Source of the DNA: Candidatus Bathyarchaeota archaeon
GTDB lineage: Archaea > Thermoproteota > Bathyarchaeia > 40CM-2-53-6 > RBG-13-38-9
Direction: 5' to 3'
NCBI GenBank assembly: GCA_026015225.1
Contig: JAOZGV010000182.1
Location: 1-9,390, forward strand
Length of the DNA: 9,390 bases
Position numbers and translations under genes: made by a program. The notes beneath the pieces are model-generated. The model saw only the letters and a list, made by a program, of their open reading frames with translations. It was not told the DNA's origin and did not search any database. Positions 1 to 7,190 of the stretch are shown here, piece after piece (within the stretch, counting starts at the first letter, position 1; the number at the start of each line of letters is the position of its first letter).

Positions 1-205
1 CCTCCCAAATACGTAAAGTTTCTTTAGCTTCTGATTCTTCCAAAACTTCTATTGCAAATCCAGCGTGAACTAAAACGTATTCGCCGATCTTGACGTCCAC
101 TAGAGAGATGTTGATTTTTCTAATTGTCCCTTCTCCAAAATCCACCATTGCATTTTTTCCATTCGGTTCCTTTTCGATTACTTTAGCCGGTATTGCAAGA
201 CACAT
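1..205 (-). CDS. hypC: HypC/HybG-family hydrogenase maturation chaperone (3' end cut by window edge)
   Basis: Translating the minus strand from the ATG at 205-203 gives 68 residues, still open at the left edge. The protein starts MCLAIPAKV, the signature of HypC, whose Cys2 is exposed after Met removal and binds HypD and the hydrogenase large-subunit precursor. A later GEYVLVHAGFAI stretch (about residues 41-52) and an ETL near residue 62 are also typical. HypC works with HypD in assembling the Fe(CN)2CO group and carries it to the large subunit in the cytoplasm. The family is usually 75-90 residues, so only the C-terminal tip is missing. An AGGA motif about 10 bases upstream supports this start. 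It lies 79 bp downstream of hypF on the same strand. Other hyp genes such as hypD probably follow beyond the window, but this cannot be seen. Confidence 0.95.
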   Translation of the reverse strand, partial: MCLAIPAKVIEKEPNGKNAMVDFGEGTIRKINISLVDVKIGEYVLVHAGFAIEVLEESEAKETLRIWE

Positions 206-215
206 TTTTGACTAA

Positions 216-220
216 TCCTT
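216..220 (-). promoter_or_regulatory. Shine-Dalgarno site of hypC
   Basis: On the minus strand this reads AAGGA, about 10 bases before the hypC ATG. It is a partial match to the archaeal anti-Shine-Dalgarno sequence and supports the MCLAIPAKV start. Confidence 0.5.
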
Positions 221-232
221 TTAATACAGAAC

Positions 233-257
233 TTTTTAAAAATTATGTTTTAAACAT
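233..257 (-). promoter_or_regulatory. Possible TATA-type promoter of hypC
   Basis: The 79-bp gap between hypF and hypC contains two TATA-like blocks on the minus strand. One is GTTTAAAAC, inside a 13-bp palindrome at 245-257; the other is TTTTTAAAAA at 233-242. With usual archaeal spacing (about 25 bases), the first would start transcription near 225 and leave room for the Shine-Dalgarno site. The second would give an almost leaderless transcript. Either would let hypC be expressed apart from hypF. AT-rich sequence makes chance matches likely, so read-through from hypF remains equally possible. Confidence 0.3.
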
Positions 258-284
258 TTCTAATTGAAAATTAAATCTGGTGTA

Positions 285-2561
285 CTAATTTTTTCCTGCA
301 AATATTGTTTGACCAAATGAAATTCCTCCATCTCCTGGAGGCAATTCTTTCTGTAAATAAAATGAGAGCCCACTCCGTTCTATTCTATTTTTTAACTCTT
401 GCACGATATGTTCATTATATGCTACTCCACCAGTGAATCCAATCGTATTAACTCCTAATCGTTCTGCCTCCAAAAGAGCTAACTCTGCAAGTGAATTCGC
501 AATACATGACTGTGCAGAGTTAGCTAAATCCCATGGTTGATGTTTATTTAAGTTTTGAAATATTTCATGTAACAACCAAGCTGTTTGAATTACATTTCCT
601 TCTATCTTTGGTTTCAATCTCAGCACATCTTTTCCTTGGATAGCCAAAGATTCCAATTTCATGGCCGGTTCACCTTCGTAAGTACGTTCATAACAGATGC
701 CCAATAAAGCAGAAATTGCGTCCAAAAACCTTCCACAACTTGTGGTCGAAATAAATTTTTTTGAATTTAATTGTTTTTTTATAATCTCAATCTCCTCTAT
801 ACCATGAGGAAAATAGTTAACTTTATCCATAATCCATCCATTAAAATTCTCACATCTATGAAGAATTCCAGTTAGCATCCTTAGTGGATATTTTGTTGCA
901 AGATCTCCCCCAACCATTGGTTGTTCTTCCAGATGTCCTAGACGTTTAAATTCATTTTCGGAGCAGTAAAGAATTTCTCCTCCCCATGCTTTAGCATTTA
1001 ATCCATAACCAAAGCCCTCACATACTATGCCTATAGCTTCACTTATACCATGTTCACCAATGAGTTTTGCGAGATGCGCGTAATGATGTTGAACCTTTAA
1101 TAGTTCCCAACCTCTTTCAGCAGCCAATTCAATTGCTAATTTTGATGTGATGAATTTTGGATGTAAATCGCAAGCAATTAAATCTATCTTGCTTCTAGTT
1201 AACCTAATTAAATGTTCAATGACGTTTTTCAGAAAATCCAGAGTTTCTGGTGTTTCAATATCACCAATATGTTGAGAAATAAATGCTTTTTTGTCCTTCA
1301 GAATACAACAAGTTACATTTTGTTCTGCTCCAACGCCTAAAATACATCTTTCAGTCTCCATTTTCACATGGATTGGAGTAGGAGCATATCCTCTTGATCG
1401 GCGTATGATTGAAATATTTTCTCCAACGAATTTTACTACAGAATCATCACATCTTTGTGTGATTTCTCGGTCATGAGTGAGGAAGTAATCAACTATCGAA
1501 CCTAATTCGTTAATAGCCAGTTCATTGTCCATTATTATTGGTTCATTAGGAGGATTGGCACTTGTCATTACAAAAGCTGGTTCTGAAATCTTTTCAAATA
1601 GAATATGATGCAGCCCTATATAGGGAAGCATAACTCCAATATTGTGTAATTTAGGGGAGATCAATCTAGAGAGATAATATTCATCGCTCTTCTTGAGCAA
1701 TACAATCGGTCTTATAGGAGAAGATAAGTAATCTGCTTCTTTGTTACTGATCTTCGCAAAAGTTTTTATTGCATCGATATTTGGTGCCATTATAGCGAAG
1801 GGTTTCTGGGTCCTATGTTTTACTTTTCTTATTCTTTCGAGTGGAGAATCAATGAGTGTAGAAGTAGAGATATGAAAACCACCATTACCCTTGATTGCAA
1901 CTATATATCCTTCTTCGATTAATCTTCCGGCTTCTCTTATTGGATCAGAATGTTCAATTTTATTACCTTCACTATCAATCAGTTCAACAGAGGGTCCGCA
2001 TTTATTGCAAGCTATTGTTTGAGCATGAAATCTTCTATTAAGGGGATTTGTATATTCTTTTTTACAATCTTTGCACATCGGAAATTCTTGCATCGTTGTA
2101 TTGATTCGATCATAAGGCACTTTCTTTATCGCGGTATATCTTGGGCCGCAATTTGTACATGTAATAAAAAAATATCCGCATCTTCTATTTTCTGAATCCT
2201 GCAATTCATTGAAACATTCATTACAAATTGAAATATCATAAGGTATTATCGATCCGAACGTATTACCTTTTTGATCGCTCTGAACTATACTAAATTTTTT
2301 AAATTCATCATTTTGTTTAGAATATTTTACCATAATTTCATGAATGCTAGCAATGGGTGGTTTTTCTAATTTTAAACACTTTATAAAATTTGATATATTT
2401 GATTTATTACCTTCCACTACTATTTTGACTCCAGAATCCCCCCTATTCTGGACAAATCCAACGAGATTTTTTTCAATAGCTTTTCTATAAACAAATGGCC
2501 TGAATCCCACTCCCTGTAGGATCCCCTTAATAAGTAAGCTAGCTCGCATAGTCCTTTCCAT
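285..2561 (-). CDS. hypF: Carbamoyltransferase HypF, [NiFe]-hydrogenase maturation
   Basis: Full-length HypF of 758 residues, close to the family norm of about 750. HypF uses carbamoyl phosphate and ATP to make carbamoyl-adenylate and passes the carbamoyl group to the C-terminal Cys of HypE, the source of the cyanide ligands. All domains are visible. An acylphosphatase domain (about 6-93) has GVGFR with catalytic Arg21, plus Asn39. Two zinc fingers (113-188) have the exact spacing CxxC-x18-CxxC-x24-CxxC-x18-CxxC. A YrdC-like domain follows (about 205-395, TSANPPNEPI). A Kae1-like domain ends the protein (about 405-758), with HHYAH (492-496), WGGE, GFTGGVAYN and DGG (744-746). Glu515 sits where Asp is usual. 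A stop codon directly precedes the first ATG, so the start is Met1 or Met5. Neither has a well-placed Shine-Dalgarno site, and Met5 (MRASLLIKG) fits family N-termini slightly better. It is divergent from the ATPase operon. Confidence 0.97.
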   Translation of the reverse strand: MERTMRASLLIKGILQGVGFRPFVYRKAIEKNLVGFVQNRGDSGVKIVVEGNKSNISNFIKCLKLEKPPIASIHEIMVKYSKQNDEFKKFSIVQSDQKGNTFGSIIPYDISICNECFNELQDSENRRCGYFFITCTNCGPRYTAIKKVPYDRINTTMQEFPMCKDCKKEYTNPLNRRFHAQTIACNKCGPSVELIDSEGNKIEHSDPIREAGRLIEEGYIVAIKGNGGFHISTSTLIDSPLERIRKVKHRTQKPFAIMAPNIDAIKTFAKISNKEADYLSSPIRPIVLLKKSDEYYLSRLISPKLHNIGVMLPYIGLHHILFEKISEPAFVMTSANPPNEPIIMDNELAINELGSIVDYFLTHDREITQRCDDSVVKFVGENISIIRRSRGYAPTPIHVKMETERCILGVGAEQNVTCCILKDKKAFISQHIGDIETPETLDFLKNVIEHLIRLTRSKIDLIACDLHPKFITSKLAIELAAERGWELLKVQHHYAHLAKLIGEHGISEAIGIVCEGFGYGLNAKAWGGEILYCSENEFKRLGHLEEQPMVGGDLATKYPLRMLTGILHRCENFNGWIMDKVNYFPHGIEEIEIIKKQLNSKKFISTTSCGRFLDAISALLGICYERTYEGEPAMKLESLAIQGKDVLRLKPKIEGNVIQTAWLLHEIFQNLNKHQPWDLANSAQSCIANSLAELALLEAERLGVNTIGFTGGVAYNEHIVQELKNRIERSGLSFYLQKELPPGDGGISFGQTIFAGKN

Positions 2562-2605
2562 TCATCGAAATTTGAAATCAAAAGTTGGATTAGACACCCC
2601 AATCT

Positions 2606-2618
2606 AATTTATAAATTT
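2606..2618 (-). promoter_or_regulatory. TATA-box candidate for hypF
   Basis: The minus strand reads AAATTTATAAATT here, a good archaeal TATA element. Its centre is about 50 bases upstream of the hypF ATG. The predicted transcription start, about 25-27 bases downstream, falls near 2586 and leaves a leader of about 25 bases without an obvious Shine-Dalgarno site. An imperfect inverted repeat (2586-2611) lies between this box and the predicted start and overlaps its edge. Confidence 0.5.
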
Positions 2619-2665
2619 CTTGATTTGATCGAAACTCTAGATAATTAATGCGTTTGTAAAACAAA

Positions 2666-2675
2666 AAATATAAAA
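2666..2675 (+). promoter_or_regulatory. TATA-box candidate for the A-type ATPase operon
   Basis: AAATATAAAA, preceded by an A-rich stretch that could serve as a BRE. The predicted start of transcription, 25-27 bases downstream, is near 2696-2699. This lies just ahead of the GAGG Shine-Dalgarno site of the first gene and gives a leader of about 20 bases. It is the only well-placed TATA-like block before atpF. A second AT-rich block (about 2676-2687) would put the start on top of the ribosome site and is less likely. It is divergent from the hypF promoter, with box centres about 60 bp apart. Confidence 0.55.
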
Positions 2676-2706
2676 ACATATACAAATTACAGATTACACT
2701 CTCAGT

Positions 2707-2710
2707 GAGG
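2707..2710 (+). promoter_or_regulatory. Shine-Dalgarno site fixing the TTG start of atpF
   Basis: GAGG, seven bases before TTG at 2718-2720. The nearby GTG at 2705 opens a frame that stops after three codons, and no ATG precedes the conserved KAAAIGDST sequence. The TTG is therefore the start. Confidence 0.65.
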
Positions 2711-2717
2711 GTTTAAA

Positions 2718-3035
2718 TTGAAGGCCGCAGCCATTGGCGACTCAACATTTGTAGCAGGATTTGAATTAATAGGTATTGAGGGTTTTAAAGCGAAAAATAT
2801 AGAAGATATTAAAAAAATACTTAGAGAGCTTACTGAAAACGATGAATATGCTGTAATATTGCTGCCTGAGAGATTTGTTGAGGCTAGCAAAGAAGCGAGG
2901 TTAAGGCTCGTAAGAGAGAGAAAGATCGCTCCTATATTCGCCTTTCTACCAGACTATACAGGAATAAAAGGAAAAAGAGTAGAAGAACTTAAAAAAAGTA
3001 TAAGCTTAGCTGTAGGTACTGAATTGAAACTTTAA
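2718..3035 (+). CDS. atpF: A-type ATP synthase subunit F (central stalk)
   Basis: A 105-residue protein, the normal length for archaeal subunit F (NtpG/AhaF). The N-terminal AAAIGDSTFVAGFELIGI is the family signature: a small Rossmann-like alpha/beta domain with the GD turn. A conserved strand (PIFAFLPDY, about residues 71-79) and a C-terminal helix follow. Subunit F binds subunit D in the rotating central stalk of the A1 sector, on the cytoplasmic side, and has a regulatory role in known enzymes. It starts with TTG, supported by GAGG seven bases upstream. It is the first gene of the operon. Having F first is unusual, since in many archaea F sits between C and A. The next gene begins 22 bases later. 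Confidence 0.93.
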   Translation: MKAAAIGDSTFVAGFELIGIEGFKAKNIEDIKKILRELTENDEYAVILLPERFVEASKEARLRLVRERKIAPIFAFLPDYTGIKGKRVEELKKSISLAVGTELKL

Positions 3036-3057
3036 ATTAGAAAAATTGTGACGAAAT

Positions 3058-3357
3058 ATGAGCATTGAATTATTAATTGAGGAAGAACGTAAGTCGATAA
3101 AACAGATCGAGGACGCAAGAACAAAAGCTGATAAAAAGATAGCCGATTCACAGAAAGAGGCACAAAAAATACTAGACCAAGCAATAAAAAAAGAGTTTAT
3201 CCTAAAATATCTTCAAAAAGAGGAAGAGAAAGTAAACGAAGAAGCTAAAAAAGTACTTAATAAATACAAAAAAGATGTGACAAAGATAAAACAAATTCCA
3301 TCAAATAAAATCCAAAAAACGGTAGATCGCATAATTGACGAGGTGCTAAAAATTTGA
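3058..3357 (+). CDS. atpH: A-type ATP synthase subunit H (peripheral stalk)
   Basis: A 99-residue, highly charged, almost entirely helical protein rich in Lys, Glu and Ala. Regular Ala-containing repeats between about residues 12 and 60 fit the hendecad pattern of the right-handed coiled coil made by H with E. Length and composition match AhaH/NtpF. No catalytic motif is present. Assignment rests on length, coiled-coil pattern and position directly before subunit E, because H diverges strongly in sequence. It would pair with E to form the peripheral stalk that holds the A3B3 head against rotation. The ATG has only a weak upstream GTGA (3048-3051) that could pair with the anti-Shine-Dalgarno sequence. 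Its TGA stop shares four bases (TTGA) with the start of E, suggesting translational coupling. It lacks its usual neighbour, subunit I. Confidence 0.82.
   Translation: MSIELLIEEERKSIKQIEDARTKADKKIADSQKEAQKILDQAIKKEFILKYLQKEEEKVNEEAKKVLNKYKKDVTKIKQIPSNKIQKTVDRIIDEVLKI
3340..3345 (+). promoter_or_regulatory. Shine-Dalgarno site fixing the TTG start of atpE
   Basis: GAGGTG, a six-base match to the archaeal anti-Shine-Dalgarno, lies inside the end of atpH and eight bases before TTG at 3354. It supports the TTG that overlaps the atpH stop as TTGA. The GTG at 3358 is out of frame. Confidence 0.7.
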
Positions 3358-3977
3358 GTGATGCCATAAATTCCATAAAGAATGAGATCAAACGTAGGGC
3401 GGACGAGGAATCAAAAAAAATTATCTCAAATGCAGATGGAGAAGCACAAAAGGTATTGCACGCTGCTAAAGAAAAAGCGGAACGAATACGCACAGAAACA
3501 GTAAAGACTGAGGTAACCACTATGAGGAAAAAAATCATTGGGTCAGCACAACTTGACGGAAGAAAAACCATAATCAATGCTAAGGAGGAGGCTTTATCCA
3601 AAACTTTTGACAAAGTAAATGAGAAATTGATTGATATAGCTAACCGAAAGGATAGGAAGTTCAAATATGAAGAAATTCTTTTTAAATTGATTAAGGAAGC
3701 AGCTATAGGAATTGACGAAAAAAAAATAGTAGTTGGTGCGAATAAAAAAGATCTTAGTTACATCTCTTCTAACTTGAGTTCGATTAAGCGGAAATTAGAG
3801 AAAGAATTAGGCTATAAATTAGAATTAACTATAATGAAAGAACCTCGGTATATTATTGGAGGAATTATTGTGTACAACGTCGATAAGACTAAAATATTCA
3901 ACAATACTCTTGATGGAAGATTAATGGGACTTAAGGACTCGATGAGAGGGGATATAAGCAAAGTCTTATTTGAATAA
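3354..3977 (+). CDS. atpE: A-type ATP synthase subunit E (peripheral stalk)
   Basis: A 207-residue protein, normal for archaeal subunit E. Residues 1-100 form a long charged helix that would pair with subunit H. Residues about 105-207 form the globular alpha/beta cap that binds the N-terminal domain of subunit B at the top of the head. The cap carries the family signature: GG at 169-170, then Asp177 and NNTLDGR at 183-189. Together with H it forms the stator stalks. The start is TTG at 3354, overlapping the atpH stop and backed by GAGGTG eight bases upstream. The overlap favours coupled translation of the two partners, which occur in equal copy number. The next gene follows 20 bases after the TAA. 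Confidence 0.93.
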   Translation: MSDAINSIKNEIKRRADEESKKIISNADGEAQKVLHAAKEKAERIRTETVKTEVTTMRKKIIGSAQLDGRKTIINAKEEALSKTFDKVNEKLIDIANRKDRKFKYEEILFKLIKEAAIGIDEKKIVVGANKKDLSYISSNLSSIKRKLEKELGYKLELTIMKEPRYIIGGIIVYNVDKTKIFNNTLDGRLMGLKDSMRGDISKVLFE

Positions 3978-3986
3978 ATTGTATTC

Positions 3987-3991
3987 AGGTG
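3987..3991 (+). promoter_or_regulatory. Shine-Dalgarno site deciding the atpA start
   Basis: AGGTG lies six bases before ATG 3998-4000. The in-frame GTG at 3989 is part of this motif, so it is more likely ribosome-binding sequence than a start codon. An ATG at 3993 is out of frame. Confidence 0.6.
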
Positions 3992-3997
3992 TATGAT

Positions 3998-5767
3998 ATG
4001 TCAAGCACTCAAGGAAGAATTAAAAGAATAAATGGATCATTAGTAGTCGCTGAAGGATTATCTGATGCGAAAATAGGAGATGTTATTCACATTGGCTCCT
4101 TAAAACTAATAGGAGAAGTAGTAAGGATTGCTGGCAAAGACGTCTCTATTCAATGCTATGAAGATACAAGCGGGATAAGGCCTGGAGAACCGATCTTTAC
4201 CACCGAGCTACCATTAGTTGCGGAACTTGGCCCGGGCCTAATGGGAGGCATCTTTGATGGGTTAGAGTTTTCAGAAACAGAAATTTGGAATTTAGTTGGA
4301 CCTTTCATGAAAAGGGGTGTAAAAGTAAATCCATTAAATAGAAAGAAGAAATGGGACTTTACTCCTAAAGTCAAAAAAGGAGATAAAGTCATTGGTGGAG
4401 ACATAATAGGTTCTGTACAAGAGACTTCTGTCATCGAGCATAGAATATTAATTCCACCAACAATAGGGGGAAAAATTTTTGATATTAAAAAAGGAGATTA
4501 TACAATAACTGACAATATTGCTACTGTTCAGATGTCTAATGGGAAAAAGAAAGACATAACAATGATGCAAGTTTGGCCAGTTAGAATTCCAAGACCCTAC
4601 AAAAGCAGAATTCCTTCAACTGAGCCCCTAATCACTGGCCAGAGAGTAGTTGATTCGTTTTTCCCTATTGCCAAGGGAGGGGCAGCTGCCATTCCTGGAG
4701 GATTTGGAACTGGAAAAACAGTAACACTTCACCAATTAGCTAAATGGTCTGAAGCTCAGATCATTATTTATATTGGGTGTGGTGAAAGAGGGAATGAAAT
4801 GGCAGACGTTGTGACTCATTTTCCAACACTCAAGGATCCTCGAACAGGGAAACAATTAATTGAGAGATCCATTTTTATAGCCAACGTCAGCAATTTGCCA
4901 GTATCTGCTAGAGAAGCAAGCATATACATGGGCGTAACCATGGGAGAATATTTTAGAGATCAAGGATATGATGTTGCAATAATGGCGGATTCCACTTCAA
5001 GATGGGCTGAAGCTCTAAGAGATATCTCAGGTAGACTTGAAGAGATACCTGCAGAAAGAGGATATCCCGCTTATTTAGCTGAGAGAATAGCAGAATTTTA
5101 TGAACGTGGTGGAACGGTAATTACACTAGGAAGTAAACAAAGAGTGGGATCAATCACCATCATGGGCGCAGTATCGCCTCCCGGTGGAGATTTTAGTGAG
5201 CCAGTCACATCTATATCCCTACGTTTTGTCGGCACGCTATGGGCTCTGGATACAAATCTTGCTTTTCGTCGACATTTTCCAGCAATAAACTGGTTGATGA
5301 GTTTTAGTAGATATACAGATCTTTTAGTAGATTATTGGTCTAAATTTGATCCTGATTGGTTGAAATTCAGAGATAGAGCTTTAGCTCTTCTTGAAGAAGC
5401 TTCGAAAATTGAAGAAACTGCCAGAATTATAGGAGAAAAAGCGTTACCTGATGAACAACGACTCGTACTTCTAATATCAGAGATGATAAGAGAAGGTTTT
5501 CTTGTTCAAAATGCTTATCATGAGGTAGATGCCTTTTGTGAGGCTGAGAAACAAGCAAAGATACTCAGATTATTTATTGAATTTTATGAAATGATCAATC
5601 CCCTAATTAAAGCAGGAGTGCCTATTGATAAAATAAGAGAGTTCTCTTCAATTGTTGAAATAATGCGCCTGAAGGAAAGAAAAGGATTAGAATGGATCGA
5701 TAAGGCAAAAGAAAAAGCAGAATCTGAGGTAGATGAGTTGGCTAAACAATATGAGATTTTATCATAG
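3998..5767 (+). CDS. atpA: A-type ATP synthase catalytic subunit A
   Basis: This is the catalytic subunit, which makes or hydrolyses ATP at three sites of the A3B3 head in the cytoplasm. From ATG 3998 it is 589 residues; an in-frame GTG at 3989 would add three. Length is normal and there is no intein. In order (numbering from GTG 3989): N-terminal beta-barrel (about 8-75), the bulge domain found only in A/V-type A subunits (about 110-190), Walker A GGFGTGKT (237-244), GERGNE (265-270) with the catalytic Glu266, Walker B region ending in MADSTSRWAEALRD (332-345), then a helical C-terminal domain. The P-loop is unusual: many archaeal A subunits have GPFGSGKT. It is followed 11 bases later by atpB, whose Shine-Dalgarno site overlaps this TAG. 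Confidence 0.98.
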   Translation: MSSTQGRIKRINGSLVVAEGLSDAKIGDVIHIGSLKLIGEVVRIAGKDVSIQCYEDTSGIRPGEPIFTTELPLVAELGPGLMGGIFDGLEFSETEIWNLVGPFMKRGVKVNPLNRKKKWDFTPKVKKGDKVIGGDIIGSVQETSVIEHRILIPPTIGGKIFDIKKGDYTITDNIATVQMSNGKKKDITMMQVWPVRIPRPYKSRIPSTEPLITGQRVVDSFFPIAKGGAAAIPGGFGTGKTVTLHQLAKWSEAQIIIYIGCGERGNEMADVVTHFPTLKDPRTGKQLIERSIFIANVSNLPVSAREASIYMGVTMGEYFRDQGYDVAIMADSTSRWAEALRDISGRLEEIPAERGYPAYLAERIAEFYERGGTVITLGSKQRVGSITIMGAVSPPGGDFSEPVTSISLRFVGTLWALDTNLAFRRHFPAINWLMSFSRYTDLLVDYWSKFDPDWLKFRDRALALLEEASKIEETARIIGEKALPDEQRLVLLISEMIREGFLVQNAYHEVDAFCEAEKQAKILRLFIEFYEMINPLIKAGVPIDKIREFSSIVEIMRLKERKGLEWIDKAKEKAESEVDELAKQYEILS

Positions 5768-5778
5768 GAGGAAATATT

Positions 5779-7170
5779 ATGTCTGAAAAAGCTGGATTAA
5801 TATATAAAACCACACGTGAAATCCGTGGACCGTTACTTGTTGTAGAGGATGTTAAGGGTGCGGCTTATAACGAATTAGTCGAAATCAAATTGTCTGACGG
5901 CACTGAGATGATTGGGAATGTGCTTGATACATTTAGTGATAGAGCCATAGTCCAAGTCTTTGGGAGGACTGAGGGACTTGAACTTGGCGTATCTGTTAGA
6001 TTTACTGGAGAATTGATCCAAATTCCTCTCTCCGATGATCTAATTGGTAGAGTGTTCGATGGGAGTTTAAGACCTCTCGATCATATGCCAGATCCTTTAG
6101 GAGCTGAGAGAAGAGAGATTTTCGGCTCAGTAATAAATCCTGCCGCAAGAGAACCACCCAGTGAATTTATTCAAACAGGCGTATCCACAATCGATGGAAT
6201 GAATTCGCTTGTAAGAGGCCAAAAACTACCATTCTTCTCTGAAGCGGGATTATCACACAATATAGCCGCTGCTCAGGTAGCTAGACAAGCAACAGTTTTA
6301 GGTAAAGAGGAAGACTTTGCAGTAGTTTTTTGCGCCATGGGCATTAAACATGAGGAATATGAATTTTTTAGAAGAGAGTTTGAAAAAACTGGTGCTTTAG
6401 AAAGATGTGTAATGGTTTTAAACTTAGCAGATGATCCAATTATTGAAAGAATTGTAGCGCCCCGTATTGCGCAAACAATTGCGGAATATTTAGCATTCGA
6501 TTTGGAGATGCATATCCTAACGATTTTAACGGATATGACGAACTATGGTGAAGCTTTGCGTTCAATCTCTGTGGCGAAAGAAGAAGTACCTACCCGAAAA
6601 GGATATCCAGGTTATTTATATACAGATTTAGCTACAATCTATGAAAGGGCTGGAAAAGTAAAAGGTAGAAAAGGATCAGTCACTTTAATGCCCATCCTAA
6701 CTATGCCCGGGGGAGATATAACTCATCCAATACCTGATTTGAGCGGGTATATAACTGAGGGGCAGTTAATATTTGACCGTGACTTGAGTTTTAGGGGAAT
6801 TTACCCACCAGTGAATGTTCTTCCTTCTCTTTCGCGACTCATGAAGGATGGTATAGGTTCAGGTAAAACTAGAGAGGATCACTCAGAAGTATCCAATCAA
6901 TTGTATATGTCATACGCGGAGGGTGTTAAAGCCAGAGGGCTTGTCAGAATTATTGGGGAAGTTGGTTTAAGCGAAAGAGAACGCAAGTACTTACATTTTG
7001 CTGAAGAGTTCGAGAATAGATTTGTAAATCAAGGAGTTTATGAGAATAGAAATCTTGAAAGAACTCTAGGAATAGCCTGGGATTTGCTTTCCTTATTACC
7101 TGAAGACGACTTAATAAGAGTTAGAGAAGAATATACAAAGAAATATCATCCAAATTACGTGAAAAGCTAG
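5779..7170 (+). CDS. atpB: A-type ATP synthase regulatory subunit B
   Basis: The non-catalytic partner of subunit A, 463 residues, normal length. Three copies alternate with A in the head. The N-terminal barrel (about 6-75) is followed by the nucleotide-binding fold. The P-loop position reads FFSEAGLSHN (152-161) with no GKT, as expected for B. Other conserved blocks are LNLADDPIIERI (214-225), PTRKGYPGYLYTDLA (271-285), TMPGGDITHPIPDL (308-321), and PSLSRLM with GKTREDH (349-368). The ATG has the best-looking ribosome site in the operon: AGGAGG seven bases upstream, overlapping the atpA stop. This agrees with the need for three copies of A and B per enzyme. Confidence 0.98.
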   Translation: MSEKAGLIYKTTREIRGPLLVVEDVKGAAYNELVEIKLSDGTEMIGNVLDTFSDRAIVQVFGRTEGLELGVSVRFTGELIQIPLSDDLIGRVFDGSLRPLDHMPDPLGAERREIFGSVINPAAREPPSEFIQTGVSTIDGMNSLVRGQKLPFFSEAGLSHNIAAAQVARQATVLGKEEDFAVVFCAMGIKHEEYEFFRREFEKTGALERCVMVLNLADDPIIERIVAPRIAQTIAEYLAFDLEMHILTILTDMTNYGEALRSISVAKEEVPTRKGYPGYLYTDLATIYERAGKVKGRKGSVTLMPILTMPGGDITHPIPDLSGYITEGQLIFDRDLSFRGIYPPVNVLPSLSRLMKDGIGSGKTREDHSEVSNQLYMSYAEGVKARGLVRIIGEVGLSERERKYLHFAEEFENRFVNQGVYENRNLERTLGIAWDLLSLLPEDDLIRVREEYTKKYHPNYVKS

Positions 7171-7190
7171 TTTTCTCGGAGAATTAATTG

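Noticed and set aside
245..257. 13-bp palindrome between hypF and hypC as a hypF terminator
   Set aside because: It has no GC stem and no long T-run after it on the minus strand; it fits a TATA-like promoter element better.
1291..2195. Two plus-strand open frames (61 and 81 codons) opposite hypF
   Set aside because: They lie wholly antisense to the well-conserved hypF coding sequence, have no ribosome site worth noting and match no family. They are shadows of hypF.
2420..2602. A 60-codon minus-strand frame overlapping the hypF start
   Set aside because: It is in another frame over the conserved acylphosphatase domain of HypF and shows no family features.
3257..3664. A 135-codon minus-strand frame opposite subunits H and E
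   Set aside because: It is antisense to the Lys/Glu-rich coiled-coil genes; such sequence yields long Phe/Leu/Ser-rich frames on the other strand by composition alone.
3989..3991. GTG at 3989 as the start of subunit A
   Set aside because: It is part of the AGGTG ribosome-binding motif that is correctly spaced for ATG 3998, so the later start is preferred.
6850..6870. GIGSGKT in subunit B looks like a Walker A motif
   Set aside because: The residue that should be the first Gly of GxxxxGKT is Asp. The block corresponds to the conserved GIGxGKTREDH segment of B subunits, far from the nucleotide-binding loop, so B is not a catalytic-type subunit.
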